40,226 bases of DNA from CAYNLK01 sp964398055 (GTDB lineage: Bacteria > Chloroflexota > Anaerolineae > 4572-78 > J111). The notes below the pieces were generated by a model. The model saw only the letters and a program-made list of their open reading frames with translations. It had not been told where the DNA came from and did not search any database. Shown here piece after piece: positions 15,201-23,584 of this stretch (its first letter is position 1; every line of letters starts with the position of its first letter). The stretch lies in the NCBI GenBank assembly GCA_964398055.1, contig CAYNLK010000054.1:1-40226 (forward strand), read 5' to 3'. Both the position numbers and the translations under genes were made by a program.

Positions 15201-16058
15201 TCAGGCCGACCGGCTGCCGCCGATACGAAAGTAAAACATGGTGGCAGCCAATACCATCACCATCAGGATGATGCCCAAAGCCGAGCCAAATGGCCAATCT
15301 CGCACCGTCATAAACTGCTGTTGCAACAAATTGCCAACCAGAAAAGTGCTGCCGCCGCCCATCAAATCGGGGGTTACATACGCTCCCAGGGTGGGTATAA
15401 AGGTGATGACGGCCGCGGCCACAACGCCCGGCATTGTTAGCGGCAAGACGATGCGGGTGAAAACTTTGACCGTATTGGCCCCCAAATCCTGGGCCGCCTG
15501 GACGTAGTTGAAATCGAGCTGCTCAATCGAAGCGTAGAGCGGCAAAACTGCAAACGGCAGGTAACCATACACCATCCCCAGCATAACCCCGGTTTGGGTA
15601 AACATAATTTGCAGCGGCTGGTCGATCACGCCCAGGCTGATGAGGATGTTATTGATAATACCGGTATCCCGGACAATAAAGATCAGGGCATAGGTGCGCA
15701 CCAAGAAGTTGGTCCAAAAGGGCACCATAACCAAAAAAATCAACAACCGCTGCCGGCTGGGCGTTTGGCGGGCAATGTAAAAAGCAAAAGGGTAACCTAC
15801 CAATAGACACAAAGCCGTGTTGAGAATGGCCAACCAGACAGATTTCCACAAAATACGTAGATAAATCGGCTCGCCGAATACCCGGATGTAGTTGTCGAGG
15901 GTAAAGGTATATTCAACCACGCCGGTCAACGAGCGCCGGCTGAAACTGACCACCAGCACCACGATCAGCGGGGCGATAAAAAAGAGACCCAGCCAGAATA
16001 GGGTGGGCGATAACAAGATCGCCAGCAAGCCTTTATTTTGTCTGCCTGCTTGTTGCAT
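15201..16058 (-). CDS. potB: Polyamine ABC transporter permease, PotB-like
   Basis: An inner-membrane permease of about 285 residues with six predicted helices. The first is LLAILLSPTLFWLGLFFIAP, and the cytoplasmic EAA loop reads YVQAAQDLGANTVKVFTRIV. MVPFWTNFLVRTYA is typical of PotB. The frame is open to a TTG at 16088, two bases after the potA stop, but the ATG at 16058 has AAAGG upstream and gives the normal N-terminus. It would pair with PotC to form the channel, powered by PotA. Confidence 0.92.
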   Translation of the reverse strand: MQQAGRQNKGLLAILLSPTLFWLGLFFIAPLIVVLVVSFSRRSLTGVVEYTFTLDNYIRVFGEPIYLRILWKSVWLAILNTALCLLVGYPFAFYIARQTPSRQRLLIFLVMVPFWTNFLVRTYALIFIVRDTGIINNILISLGVIDQPLQIMFTQTGVMLGMVYGYLPFAVLPLYASIEQLDFNYVQAAQDLGANTVKVFTRIVLPLTMPGVVAAAVITFIPTLGAYVTPDLMGGGSTFLVGNLLQQQFMTVRDWPFGSALGIILMVMVLAATMFYFRIGGSRSA

Positions 16059-16090
16059 GGCTGCGCCTTTCGTTAGCCCGGAGCGCAAGA

Positions 16091-17185
16091 TTAATTGGTC
16101 AGCACCAGGGCGCTATCAATGGCCCAGGCCAGGCAAACCTGGTCCCCCCGCCGGTGAGGCCGGGTTTCCGCCGCATTGCTGCCCACGTTCTGGATACGGA
16201 CCACCACCCGGTGTCGTTCGGCCAGGCACATGGTGTAGCGGGTATCGGTGCCAATGTAGACGGCCTCCTGCACGATAGCCGGTACACAAACCCCGTTCTC
16301 AGCAGAGGCGGTTGGCTGCAGCGACATCTTCTCCGGGCGGATGGCCACCGTCACCGTTTGGCCCGCTCTGAGGCCGTTGCCGCCGCGGCCCGCAATCTGG
16401 ACGCCGGCGCCCAGGTCAACCACGGTCTTGGCCGGGTTAGCCTCAACCACTTCACCCTCGATGAAGTTGGTCTCACCAATAAAATCGGCCACAAAGCGGC
16501 TGTTGGGTCGCTCGTAGATTTCCACCGGATCGCCCACTTGCAGGATCAAGCCATCGTTCATCACCGCAATCCGGTCAGACATGGTGATCGCCTCTTCCTG
16601 GTCGTGAGTAACAAAGATGAAGGTAATACCGACCCGTTCCTGCAGCTCCTTTAACTCCAACTGCATAGCTTTGCGCAATTTCTGATCCAGGGCGCTCAAA
16701 GGTTCGTCTAACAGGAGCACTTGCGGCCGATTGACCAAAGCCCGGGCCAAGGCGACCCGCTGCTGCTGCCCCCCCGACAACTGGCGCGGCCTACGATCGG
16801 CCAGTTCCGGCAAGCGAACCATTTCCAGCGTTTCATGGACCCGCTGCTTGATTTGGGCGCCGGGCACCTTTTTCATCTCCAACCCAAAGGCCACATTTTC
16901 ATAGATGGTCATATGGGGAAAGAGAGCGTAATTCTGAAAAACAGTGTTAACGGGGCGTTTGTACGGCGGGGTATTGCCCATTGGCTTGCCGTGGATCATG
17001 ATCTCCCCTTCGCTGGGCAGTTCAAAACCGGCGATCATCCGCAAACAGGTAGTCTTGCCGCAGCCGCTGGGGCCCAGTAGAGAAAAGAATTCGCCATCTT
17101 CAATCTGCAGCGACACATTCTCTACTGCCACAAAGTCGCCAAACTTTTTGGTGACATTTTGGAGTTCAACGTCAATTTCGGCCAA
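16091..17185 (-). CDS. potA: Polyamine ABC transporter ATP-binding protein, PotA-like
   Basis: A cytoplasmic ATPase of 364 residues. Walker A is GPSGCGKTT (residues 38-46). The signature is LSGGQQQRVALARAL, Walker B is VLLLDEPLSALD, and the switch His is in FVTHDQEEA. A C-terminal TOBE domain follows (GDPVEIYERPNSRFVADFIG and IRPEKMSL), as in the PotA/CysA/MalK class. The start is a TTG with AAAGGAG seven bases upstream. It is the first gene of the operon, behind a good promoter, and is divergent from a class III aminotransferase gene. Confidence 0.94.
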   Translation of the reverse strand: MAEIDVELQNVTKKFGDFVAVENVSLQIEDGEFFSLLGPSGCGKTTCLRMIAGFELPSEGEIMIHGKPMGNTPPYKRPVNTVFQNYALFPHMTIYENVAFGLEMKKVPGAQIKQRVHETLEMVRLPELADRRPRQLSGGQQQRVALARALVNRPQVLLLDEPLSALDQKLRKAMQLELKELQERVGITFIFVTHDQEEAITMSDRIAVMNDGLILQVGDPVEIYERPNSRFVADFIGETNFIEGEVVEANPAKTVVDLGAGVQIAGRGGNGLRAGQTVTVAIRPEKMSLQPTASAENGVCVPAIVQEAVYIGTDTRYTMCLAERHRVVVRIQNVGSNAAETRPHRRGDQVCLAWAIDSALVLTN

Positions 17186-17275
17186 GGGACAACTCCTTTC
17201 AAGTCAGCAGATGATGGATTATTTGAGGTTTGGACGGAAGGAGGAGATACAAGAAAGGGTTACTGCTTGGACTTT

Positions 17276-17304
17276 AGTATAACTAAAAGCTGACAAACCG
17301 TCAA
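17276..17304 (-). promoter_or_regulatory. Promoter of the potABCD operon
   Basis: On the - strand: TTGACG (17304-17299), 17 bases, TATACT (17281-17276), each one base from consensus. The leader would be about 85 bases and shows no riboswitch that I recognise. Confidence 0.65.
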
Positions 17305-17813
17305 TTAAAAAAGCCACCTTAGCTTGCCCCATTTTTGCCTCCCGGTTAAAATGGGATTATTGGAAATTTTATCCATGCCCACGGTACTCAGCCAACCATA
17401 ATTGATCCAAGCTTTATGACAAAAATAAGGTTAGCGGTTACGGTAAATCAGGCACACTCCTCCTTTGGGTGAACCTTTGGGCTGTGGCCCTGGGGGACGT
17501 GTTTGGCTGAGTTTACCTCTCCAGCTTGGTTGAAGCCCGTCCAACCATCTTTGGTGGCGTGCCCACCGAGCTGCATTCTAGGATACCACTCCGGCGCGGC
17601 TGGCGATGTTTATCCCTACGCCAGCGCCCCATCCGTTTCTCCCCATATAGACAGATCGGCCCTGATCCGAATAATAAAATCAGGACAACTGACAATGACG
17701 CCAGGACGTTATCCCAGCCACTTTGTCTGATGGCGCCAGGTTGAATTTTAAGTTGGGTCAGGGCCAGGGTCACAATATTGGCAACTGTGTTAAGCCCAGC
17801 CGATCTGTCTAAA
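17305..17813. other. Non-coding or decayed stretch between potA and the aminotransferase
   Basis: About 500 bases without a gene I can support. Short open frames exist on both strands (17513-17818 on -, 17526-17744 on +), each up to 101 codons. None has a ribosome site or a recognisable motif, although the - strand frame has one hydrophobic segment (LASLSVVLILLFGSGP). It may be the remains of an inactivated gene. Confidence 0.4.
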
Positions 17814-17857
17814 TTCACAGTTCACCATTCATAGTTCACAATTCACTATTCACAATT
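17814..17857. repeat. Heptanucleotide tandem repeat TTCACNN, six units
   Basis: TTCACAG, TTCACCA, TTCATAG, TTCACAA, TTCACTA, TTCACAA, then TT: six 7-base units in register, immediately before the aminotransferase ribosome site (AGGAGG). Confidence 0.85.
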
Positions 17858-17877
17858 ATCACAGGAGGTTATTCATC

Positions 17878-19197
17878 ATGCCGACCAGACAAAAAGCTCA
17901 AGTTATTTTCAACCGAGCGATGAAAGTTCTGGCCAAAGGCGTTAGTTCAAATTTCCGCTATTGGGGACCTGACAGCACCCCAGTGGTGGCCCGCGGCAAA
18001 GGGGCCAAAGTGTGGGATGTCGATGGCAACGAGTTTATTGATTACCGGCTGGGCTGGGGGCCGATCATCTTGGGTCACGCCGACGAGCGGGTCAACCGGG
18101 CCGCGGCCGAAGCGATGGCCCACGGGGCCGTTTTTGCCACGGCCACCGAAATGGAGGTCATTGTAGCTGAAAAACTGGTGGCCATGATCCCCGGCCTGGA
18201 GATGCTGCGCTTTACCAACACCGGCACCGAGGCAACGATGCACGCTCTGCGGGTGGCCCGCGGCTATACCGGCCGGGAAAAGTTCATCAAATTTGAAGGC
18301 CACTATCACGGTATGCACGATTATGCCCTGTTTAGCACCGCCTCCTCCTACGTCGGCTCGATGGGGTCGCGGCGCAACCCGGTCCCGGTTCAGGTTGGTT
18401 CCGGTATTCCCAAGGGCATTCGAGAATATGTGATTACTGCGCCGTTCAACGATTTTGAGACCATCGAGCGACTGGTCAAAGATAATTACGGCCAGTTGGC
18501 CGCCATCATCACCGAGCCGTGCATGGGCAATGTGGCCGGACTGGAGCCGGCCGCAGGTTTTCTGGCCCACCTGCGCACGTTGTGCGACCAGTACGGGATT
18601 GTCTTGATTTTTGACGAGGTCAAGACCGGCTTCCGGCTGGCCAACGGCGGAGCGCGCGAAACCTATGGCGTCATCCCGGACCTGGCCACCTACGCCAAGA
18701 GCCTGGGCAACGGTTTCCCGGTGGCGGCTTTTGGCGGCAAGCGGGAGATTATGGACGTCATCGGCCCCGGCAGCCTGGCCCACGCCGGCACGTTTGGCGG
18801 CAACGCCATCAGCATGGCCGCGGCCAACGCCGTGCTGGATATCCTGACCGAAACACCCGTACTGGCCGAACTGGCCAAGCGGGGCCAGCGGCTCAAGAGC
18901 GGCTTTGGCGAGATTTTGAGCGACGCCGACATCCCGCACCAACTGAGCGGCCACCCCAATATGCAGGGCTTCCTGATCACCCGGACCGAAATCAAAGACG
19001 CGCGCGACCTGGTTCATCACGACGCCGCCCTCTATGACGCCATCATGTTCGAACTTTACGAAAATGGCGTTTGGCCCGAACCCGACGCCCGCGAACCCTG
19101 GTTCCTGTGTGAAGCCCACACCGACGCCCTGATCGATGAAACCCTCAATCGCTTCCAGGACGCGGTCAAGGCGGTCAAACAGAAATTTGGCGGCTAA
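17878..19197 (+). CDS. HemL-like class III aminotransferase (glutamate-1-semialdehyde aminomutase family)
   Basis: A fold-type I PLP enzyme of 439 residues. Family motifs: GKGAKVWDVDGNEFIDY, LGWGPIILGH, TNTGTEATMHALRVAR, the PLP-contact Asp in LIFDEVKTGFR, and the Schiff-base Lys274 in TYAKSLGNGFPVAA. It resembles glutamate-1-semialdehyde 2,1-aminomutase, but no tetrapyrrole genes are near and several positions differ (RLGWGP where HemL usually has SWGP). It may be one of the many HemL-like transaminases acting on amines or beta-amino acids. Its divergent position next to potABCD suggests amine catabolism (inference). AGGAGG lies nine bases before the ATG. A hairpin element and a terminator follow. 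Confidence 0.88.
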   Translation: MPTRQKAQVIFNRAMKVLAKGVSSNFRYWGPDSTPVVARGKGAKVWDVDGNEFIDYRLGWGPIILGHADERVNRAAAEAMAHGAVFATATEMEVIVAEKLVAMIPGLEMLRFTNTGTEATMHALRVARGYTGREKFIKFEGHYHGMHDYALFSTASSYVGSMGSRRNPVPVQVGSGIPKGIREYVITAPFNDFETIERLVKDNYGQLAAIITEPCMGNVAGLEPAAGFLAHLRTLCDQYGIVLIFDEVKTGFRLANGGARETYGVIPDLATYAKSLGNGFPVAAFGGKREIMDVIGPGSLAHAGTFGGNAISMAAANAVLDILTETPVLAELAKRGQRLKSGFGEILSDADIPHQLSGHPNMQGFLITRTEIKDARDLVHHDAALYDAIMFELYENGVWPEPDAREPWFLCEAHTDALIDETLNRFQDAVKAVKQKFGG

Positions 19198-19244
19198 GAG
19201 TCGGACCGGGGCCGATGAATAGGGCTACTTGATTCTGCCCCCTG

Positions 19245-19285
19245 TTTTTACTCGTTCCCAAACTGAGTTTGGGAACGAGTAAAAA
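19245..19285. repeat. Palindromic hairpin element, copy 2
   Basis: Twenty-base perfect arms (19245-19264, 19266-19285) around a single G. The core CTCGTTCCCAAACT is identical to the element at 4511. T and A runs at its ends make it a likely bidirectional terminator as well. Confidence 0.85.
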
Positions 19286-19317
19286 ACTCCGCTGCCTGAT
19301 CGATGCGGCGGAGTTTT
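19283..19317 (+). terminator. Intrinsic terminator after the aminotransferase
   Basis: AAAACTCCGC (19283-19292) pairs with GCGGAGTTTT (19308-19317). It directly follows, and shares A residues with, the palindromic element, giving two hairpins in series. Confidence 0.75.
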
Positions 19318-19355
19318 CTATTTTCACACCTGGGTGAAGCGCAATTCCGGCAAAA

Positions 19356-19384
19356 TTGTAGCCAGCTTCAAGCTATGCTAAAAT
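19356..19384 (+). promoter_or_regulatory. Promoter of the EAD-TIR gene
   Basis: TTGTAG (19356-19361), 17 bases, TAAAAT (19379-19384), 50 bases before the ATG. It would also serve the downstream uridylyltransferase. Confidence 0.5.
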
Positions 19385-19433
19385 GAGGTGAGTTTGTTTC
19401 AGTTCAACAGATTCCAAAATAGAGGAGCCGGAG

Positions 19434-20789
19434 ATGAGCCAATACAGCAACGCCGACATCCGCAATTTGATGACCTCAGTCTTTGCCGATGAAGAAGAAT
19501 TCGATTTTTTTATTGAAGATCATTTCTCCGAGGTCGCCGCCCAATTTGAGGCCGGGATGAGCTTCAAACGCAAGGCCCAAACCCTGGCCCAATATTGCCA
19601 GGACCGCAATCTGGTCAACCAATTGATGGCGCTGATTGCCGCGGATTTTCCGGCCCAATTTGCCGCCAGCGGCCTGCCCAAACCTGACTCCGACGCTCCG
19701 GCGGTTACCGAGACCGCGCCCCCCCAACCGGCCACAGCCGGCGCCGAACCGGCCGCCAAACCGGCCGGCCAGGATGTTTTCATCAGCTACTCCCGCAAAG
19801 ACGAAGCCTTCATCAAGCAGTTGTATCAAGAGTTGACCGGCCGGGGCATCTCGGCCTGGTATGACCGGGAGAACATCGGCGTGGCCACCCACTGGCCCAG
19901 CCAGATTGTAGAGGGTATCCGCGACTGCAAGGTGTTCGTGTTAGCCGTCTCACCCGATTCGACCGCTTCGGTCAACGTGCGCAAAGAGGTGGATTTGGCC
20001 CAGCGGTATCAAAAGCAGATTGTGCCGCTAATCTGGCGACCCACCCAAATTCCGGTGGCGATGGAATATCAACTGGCCGGGATTCAGTGGATTGAGTTCA
20101 ATGAATTGGCCACCCCGGACAAATTCAACCAATTAGCCGAAGTATTGCAGGGCCTCGTCGGCGGTGCATCTCTGTCTGAAGCCAGCAGCGGCAAGCAGAT
20201 TGTGACTGAGTCAAAAGTTCCGGCGCCGGTGCCTGAAGCCGCGCCGGTACCGGCCGGTGGCCTGGTTCTGGATCTGCGTAAGAAGAAAACGGTCAGCCCA
20301 ATTGGTTTGGGCGGTTCGGTTATTGCCAGTGTCGTCACTCAGTTTGGCTTGCCGGTAGAACAGCAGAATCTGGTCAATGCTGAGCTGAAATGGCTTTTCG
20401 GCGCAGCCGACAATTTCCTTAAAATTCGCAAGAATGAACTTGCTCGAAGCCAGGCTATCAGCATAAAAATTCCCCCGACGGCCCAGCCGCCACAGGGCAG
20501 CAACCGGCTGCTGGATTCTCTGGACGATTTTGACCTGCAAATATGGGAAGGCCAATTGGAGTCGATGTTGACTCGCATCAGAACCCATCTTCGCAATCTC
20601 GATATATTGATCGAACGCCAAGCCAATATGGGCGACGCCGGCAAGGGTGACGTCTATCTCCAAAACCAGATCAAAGGCTCCCGCCTCGACATCGTCAAAA
20701 TCCTGCAAGAGATGGCCCAACTGCTAAACCAGGCTTACGGCATTCGAGTGACCAGCCCTGACCAACTGGTCGAGTTTCTGGAGCAATAA
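19434..20789 (+). CDS. EAD-like/TIR domain signalling protein
   Basis: 451 residues in three parts. Residues 1-76 form a helical bundle (DIRNLMTSVFADEEEFDFF ... YCQDRNLVNQLMALIAADFP) resembling effector-associated domain 1, an adaptor domain of bacterial conflict systems that pairs with copies on other proteins. A Pro/Ala linker follows. Residues 113-240 are a TIR domain: DVFISYSRKDEAFIKQLYQE, GISAWYDREN, VFVLAVSPDS, and Glu185 (VRKEVDLAQ) at the position of the catalytic glutamate of NAD-cleaving TIRs. The helical C-terminal part (about 283-451) is unrecognised. By family knowledge it may act in phage defence or regulated cell death by NAD depletion; that is inference. GAGGAG precedes the ATG. 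The gene abuts the next one with no gap. Confidence 0.82.
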   Translation: MSQYSNADIRNLMTSVFADEEEFDFFIEDHFSEVAAQFEAGMSFKRKAQTLAQYCQDRNLVNQLMALIAADFPAQFAASGLPKPDSDAPAVTETAPPQPATAGAEPAAKPAGQDVFISYSRKDEAFIKQLYQELTGRGISAWYDRENIGVATHWPSQIVEGIRDCKVFVLAVSPDSTASVNVRKEVDLAQRYQKQIVPLIWRPTQIPVAMEYQLAGIQWIEFNELATPDKFNQLAEVLQGLVGGASLSEASSGKQIVTESKVPAPVPEAAPVPAGGLVLDLRKKKTVSPIGLGGSVIASVVTQFGLPVEQQNLVNAELKWLFGAADNFLKIRKNELARSQAISIKIPPTAQPPQGSNRLLDSLDDFDLQIWEGQLESMLTRIRTHLRNLDILIERQANMGDAGKGDVYLQNQIKGSRLDIVKILQEMAQLLNQAYGIRVTSPDQLVEFLEQ

Positions 20790-22184
20790 ATGGCTGACAC
20801 TTCCCGACAATTCGCCCCATTTGCCCAAAAGATGCGGGCCGAGGGGTTACCCCAGATTGTCATTGCCACCTTTGGCTATTATTACAAGCAATTGGCCCAG
20901 GGTCAGACCGGCTTCATCCCGGAAAACGAGATCGAACCGGTGAAATGCTTGCCGGATGCCGACACCTTCGCCGGACCGTTGGTTGAGGTGGGCCGGTCGG
21001 CGCTGGCCCACACCCTGATCCTCAAGCTCAACGGCGGCCTGGGCACCGGCATGGGCCTGGATCAGGCCAAGTCGCTGCTGGTGGTCAAAAACGGCCTGAC
21101 CTTTCTGGATATCATCGCCCGGCAGGCCATTGCCGCCGGGTTGCCGTTGGTGCTGATGAACAGCTTTGCCACCCGGGCCGACTCGCTGGCCCGGCTCAAC
21201 GCCTATCCCGAGTTGCAGCGTGAGGACATTCCGCTCGACTTTGTGCAGCACAAAGTCCCCAAAGTGGCCCAGGCCGATCTCAGCCCGGTGGTCTGGCCGC
21301 CGGAACCGGAACTGGAATGGTGTCCCCCCGGCCACGGCGACATCTACACCGCTTTGATTATCAGCGGTATGCTGGACAGACTGTTGCAGGCCGGTTACAA
21401 GTACGCGTTTGTTTCCAACGCCGACAATCTGGGCGCGGTGGTTGATCCGGCTATTCTGGGCTACTTTGTGCAGCAACGGCTGCCCTTTATGATGGAAGTA
21501 GCCGACCGGACTGAAGCCGATAAAAAGGGCGGCCACCTGGCCCAACGCCCCAACGGCCAGCTCATCCTGCGCGAGTCGGCCCAATGTCTGCCCGAAGATA
21601 TGGCCGCTTTTCAAGATATCAACCGCCACAAATATTTCAATACCAACAACCTCTGGCTTCATTTACCAACTTTGCAGCGGGTGATGGCCGTCAAAGGCAA
21701 TATTTTGGGCCTGCCGCTGATCCGCAACAGCAAAACGGTCGACCCGCGAGATAAAAATTCCACCCCGGTTTACCAACTGGAAACGGCTATGGGTTCGGCC
21801 ATTGCCGTTTTTGAGGGCGCCGGGGCCATCCGGGTGTCACGGCGTCGCTTTGCGCCGGTCAAAACCAACAACGATTTGCTGGCCGTGCGCTCCGACGCTT
21901 ACCTTTTGACCGATGATTACCACGTCATTCCCAACTCCGAGCGGACATACGCCGATTTGGTCATCGATTTGGACCCGGCTTATTATCACCGGATTGATGA
22001 TCTGGAAGCCCGTTTTCCCAGCGGCGCGCCCTCACTGGTCGATTGCGCCGAGTTGACCATCAAAGGGGATGTCAAATTTGGCGAAAATGTTATTGTGAAA
22101 GGCAAGGTCCGGCTGGTCAATTCCTCAAACCGGCAGCAGATTGTCGAAGCCGGGGCAGTGCTTGAGGGAGAGTTGAAGCTATAG
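20790..22184 (+). CDS. UTP--glucose-1-phosphate uridylyltransferase, eukaryotic-type UDPGP family
   Basis: Makes UDP-glucose (or a related UDP-sugar) from UTP and the sugar 1-phosphate. The UDPGP-family nucleotide loop is KLNGGLGTGMGLDQAKS around residue 79; the more usual form is LNGGLGTSMG with GPKS. Further motifs are VLMNSFATRADS, VSNADNLGAVVDP and KYFNTNNLWLHLP. The 464-residue length and the C-terminal left-handed-helix strand region (LTIKGDVKFGENVIVKGKVRL) are typical. It differs from bacterial GalU. The start codon follows directly on the TIR gene stop (TAA then ATG), implying translational coupling. It could supply donors for the glycosyltransferases at 1-3.7 kb; its link to the TIR protein is unexplained. 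Confidence 0.9.
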   Translation: MADTSRQFAPFAQKMRAEGLPQIVIATFGYYYKQLAQGQTGFIPENEIEPVKCLPDADTFAGPLVEVGRSALAHTLILKLNGGLGTGMGLDQAKSLLVVKNGLTFLDIIARQAIAAGLPLVLMNSFATRADSLARLNAYPELQREDIPLDFVQHKVPKVAQADLSPVVWPPEPELEWCPPGHGDIYTALIISGMLDRLLQAGYKYAFVSNADNLGAVVDPAILGYFVQQRLPFMMEVADRTEADKKGGHLAQRPNGQLILRESAQCLPEDMAAFQDINRHKYFNTNNLWLHLPTLQRVMAVKGNILGLPLIRNSKTVDPRDKNSTPVYQLETAMGSAIAVFEGAGAIRVSRRRFAPVKTNNDLLAVRSDAYLLTDDYHVIPNSERTYADLVIDLDPAYYHRIDDLEARFPSGAPSLVDCAELTIKGDVKFGENVIVKGKVRLVNSSNRQQIVEAGAVLEGELKL

Positions 22185-22240
22185 ACCATCTGCCAAACCA
22201 AAAACAGGTGTCAAAACACGTACCACCCACCACGACGTTA

Positions 22241-22258
22241 CGTATTGCGTATTGCGTG
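22241..22258. repeat. CGTATTG heptamer repeat
   Basis: CGTATTG, CGTATTG, CGTGGC: a short 7-base tandem repeat upstream of the aminotransferase, with the same words as the inverted repeat at 2416. Confidence 0.6.
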
Positions 22259-22302
22259 GCCTAGAAACGACCACAGTAACCTTTTCTCTGAGGAGAGTCA
22301 GG

Positions 22303-23463
22303 ATGCGTTCCTTCATAGCCAATCGAGTTCAGCAAATTCCACCCTCCGGCATTCGCCGCTTTTTCGACATCGCCGCCACCATGGACGATGTCATCTCGCT
22401 GGGCATCGGCGAGCCGGATTTCGTCACACCCCAGGCCGTTCTGGACGCGGGGGTAGCCTCGCTGCGGGCCGGCCACACCCACTACACCTCCAACAACGGC
22501 ACCATCGAGCTGCGCAACGGCATCTCTAGACATCTGAAAAGACTCTACGACGTTGAATACGATCCGGCCCTGGAGCTTGTGATTACCGTAGGCGTGTCTG
22601 AAGCGATGTACCTGGCCCTGACCGCCATCCTCAACCCCGGCGACGAGGTCATTGTGCCCCAGCCCTGCTTTGTCTCCTACGCTGCCGAAGTCAGCCTGGC
22701 CGGCGGCACGCCGGTGCCGATCGCCACCAGGGTGGAGAACAATTTCCAGGTGACCGCCGAAGAGGTCGAACGGGCCATCACCCGCCATACCAAAGCCCTG
22801 CTCATCGGCTATCCCAACAACCCCACCGGCGCGGTCCTGGAACGAGAAACCCTGGAAGCGATTGCTCGCGTGGCCCAAAAGCATGATATCTTGGTTATCT
22901 CTGATGAGATTTACGACCGGCTGGTTTACGGCATCGACCACGTCTGCTTTGCCTCGCTGCCGGGTATGTGGGAACGGACCATTTTGCTGGGCGGCTTTTC
23001 CAAAGCCTACGCTATGACCGGCTGGCGATTGGGGTACGCCGCCGCGCCGCCCGAAATTCTGGGGGCAATGAAAAAGATTCACCAGTACACTATCATGTCC
23101 GCCCCTACAACGGCTCAGGAGGCGGCCCTGGTGGCCCTGGAACAGGGCGAAGCGGCCATCGAGGAGATGCGCCAGCGCTACGACCGCCGCCGGCGGCTAA
23201 TTGTAGACGGGTTGAACAGCATCGGCCTGAAATGTTTTGAACCGCGCGGCGCCTTTTACGCCTTCCCCTCCGTGCGCGGCTCCGGCATGGACGACGCCGA
23301 ATTTGCCGAGCGGTTGTTGGACGAGGAGCGGGTGGCGGTTATTCCGGGCCGGGCCTTCGGCATCGGCGGGGCCGGTTACGTCCGTTGCTCATACGCCACG
23401 GCCTATGAAAAGATAGAGCAATCCTTAGAGCGCATCGCCCGCTTTGCCCGGCGGCATGGGTAG
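22303..23463 (+). CDS. Class I/II PLP-dependent aminotransferase
   Basis: A fold-type I aminotransferase of 386 residues. Motifs: ISLGIGEPDFVTP, the glycine-turn region VGVSEAMYLAL, YPNNPTGAVL, the PLP-contact Asp and Tyr in VISDEIYDRLVY, Schiff-base Lys234 in GGFSKAYAMTGWRLGY, and the carboxylate-binding Arg in YVRCSYATAYE. It fits the aspartate/alanine/aromatic aminotransferase group; the amino-acid pair is not predictable here. The frame opens at 22252, but AGGAG lies seven bases before the ATG at 22303, which also gives the family N-terminus. It converges on the SAM-regulated cystathionine gamma-synthase family gene, so a role in methionine or cysteine metabolism is possible but unproven. 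Confidence 0.9.
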   Translation: MRSFIANRVQQIPPSGIRRFFDIAATMDDVISLGIGEPDFVTPQAVLDAGVASLRAGHTHYTSNNGTIELRNGISRHLKRLYDVEYDPALELVITVGVSEAMYLALTAILNPGDEVIVPQPCFVSYAAEVSLAGGTPVPIATRVENNFQVTAEEVERAITRHTKALLIGYPNNPTGAVLERETLEAIARVAQKHDILVISDEIYDRLVYGIDHVCFASLPGMWERTILLGGFSKAYAMTGWRLGYAAAPPEILGAMKKIHQYTIMSAPTTAQEAALVALEQGEAAIEEMRQRYDRRRRLIVDGLNSIGLKCFEPRGAFYAFPSVRGSGMDDAEFAERLLDEERVAVIPGRAFGIGGAGYVRCSYATAYEKIEQSLERIARFARRHG

Positions 23464-23541
23464 CGGGCAAGATTTTGTGACTACCTTGACAAGGTGATAG
23501 TCCCCCCTCAGCCGCATTCTTCGATACACTTTGCGTCATGA

Positions 23542-23568
23542 TGCATCCTTCGACAGGCTCAGGATGCA
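23542..23568. repeat. Widespread TTCGACAGGCTCAGG-type repeat with hairpin
   Basis: TGCATCCT (23542-23549) pairs with AGGATGCA (23561-23568) around TCGACAGGCTC. Read on the other strand it gives the PEPVEG peptide, a familiar product of this dispersed intergenic repeat. A second hairpin (GACTACCTTG with CAAGG) lies just before, so the convergent gap is terminator-like. Confidence 0.6.
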
Positions 23569-23584
23569 AGCTGCGGTCAAGCCA

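Noticed and set aside
17513..17818. 101-codon - strand frame between potA and the aminotransferase
   Set aside because: Has one hydrophobic stretch but no ribosome site or family motif, and other frames in the same stretch are equally open.
17814..17857. CRISPR array
   Set aside because: The 7-base units have no spacers and there are no cas genes in the window.
17947..19119. 390-codon open frame on the - strand
   Set aside because: Lies wholly opposite the class III aminotransferase and has a Gly/His/Gln-rich shadow composition.
20847..21662. 271-codon open frame on the - strand
   Set aside because: Antisense to the uridylyltransferase gene, with no recognisable features.
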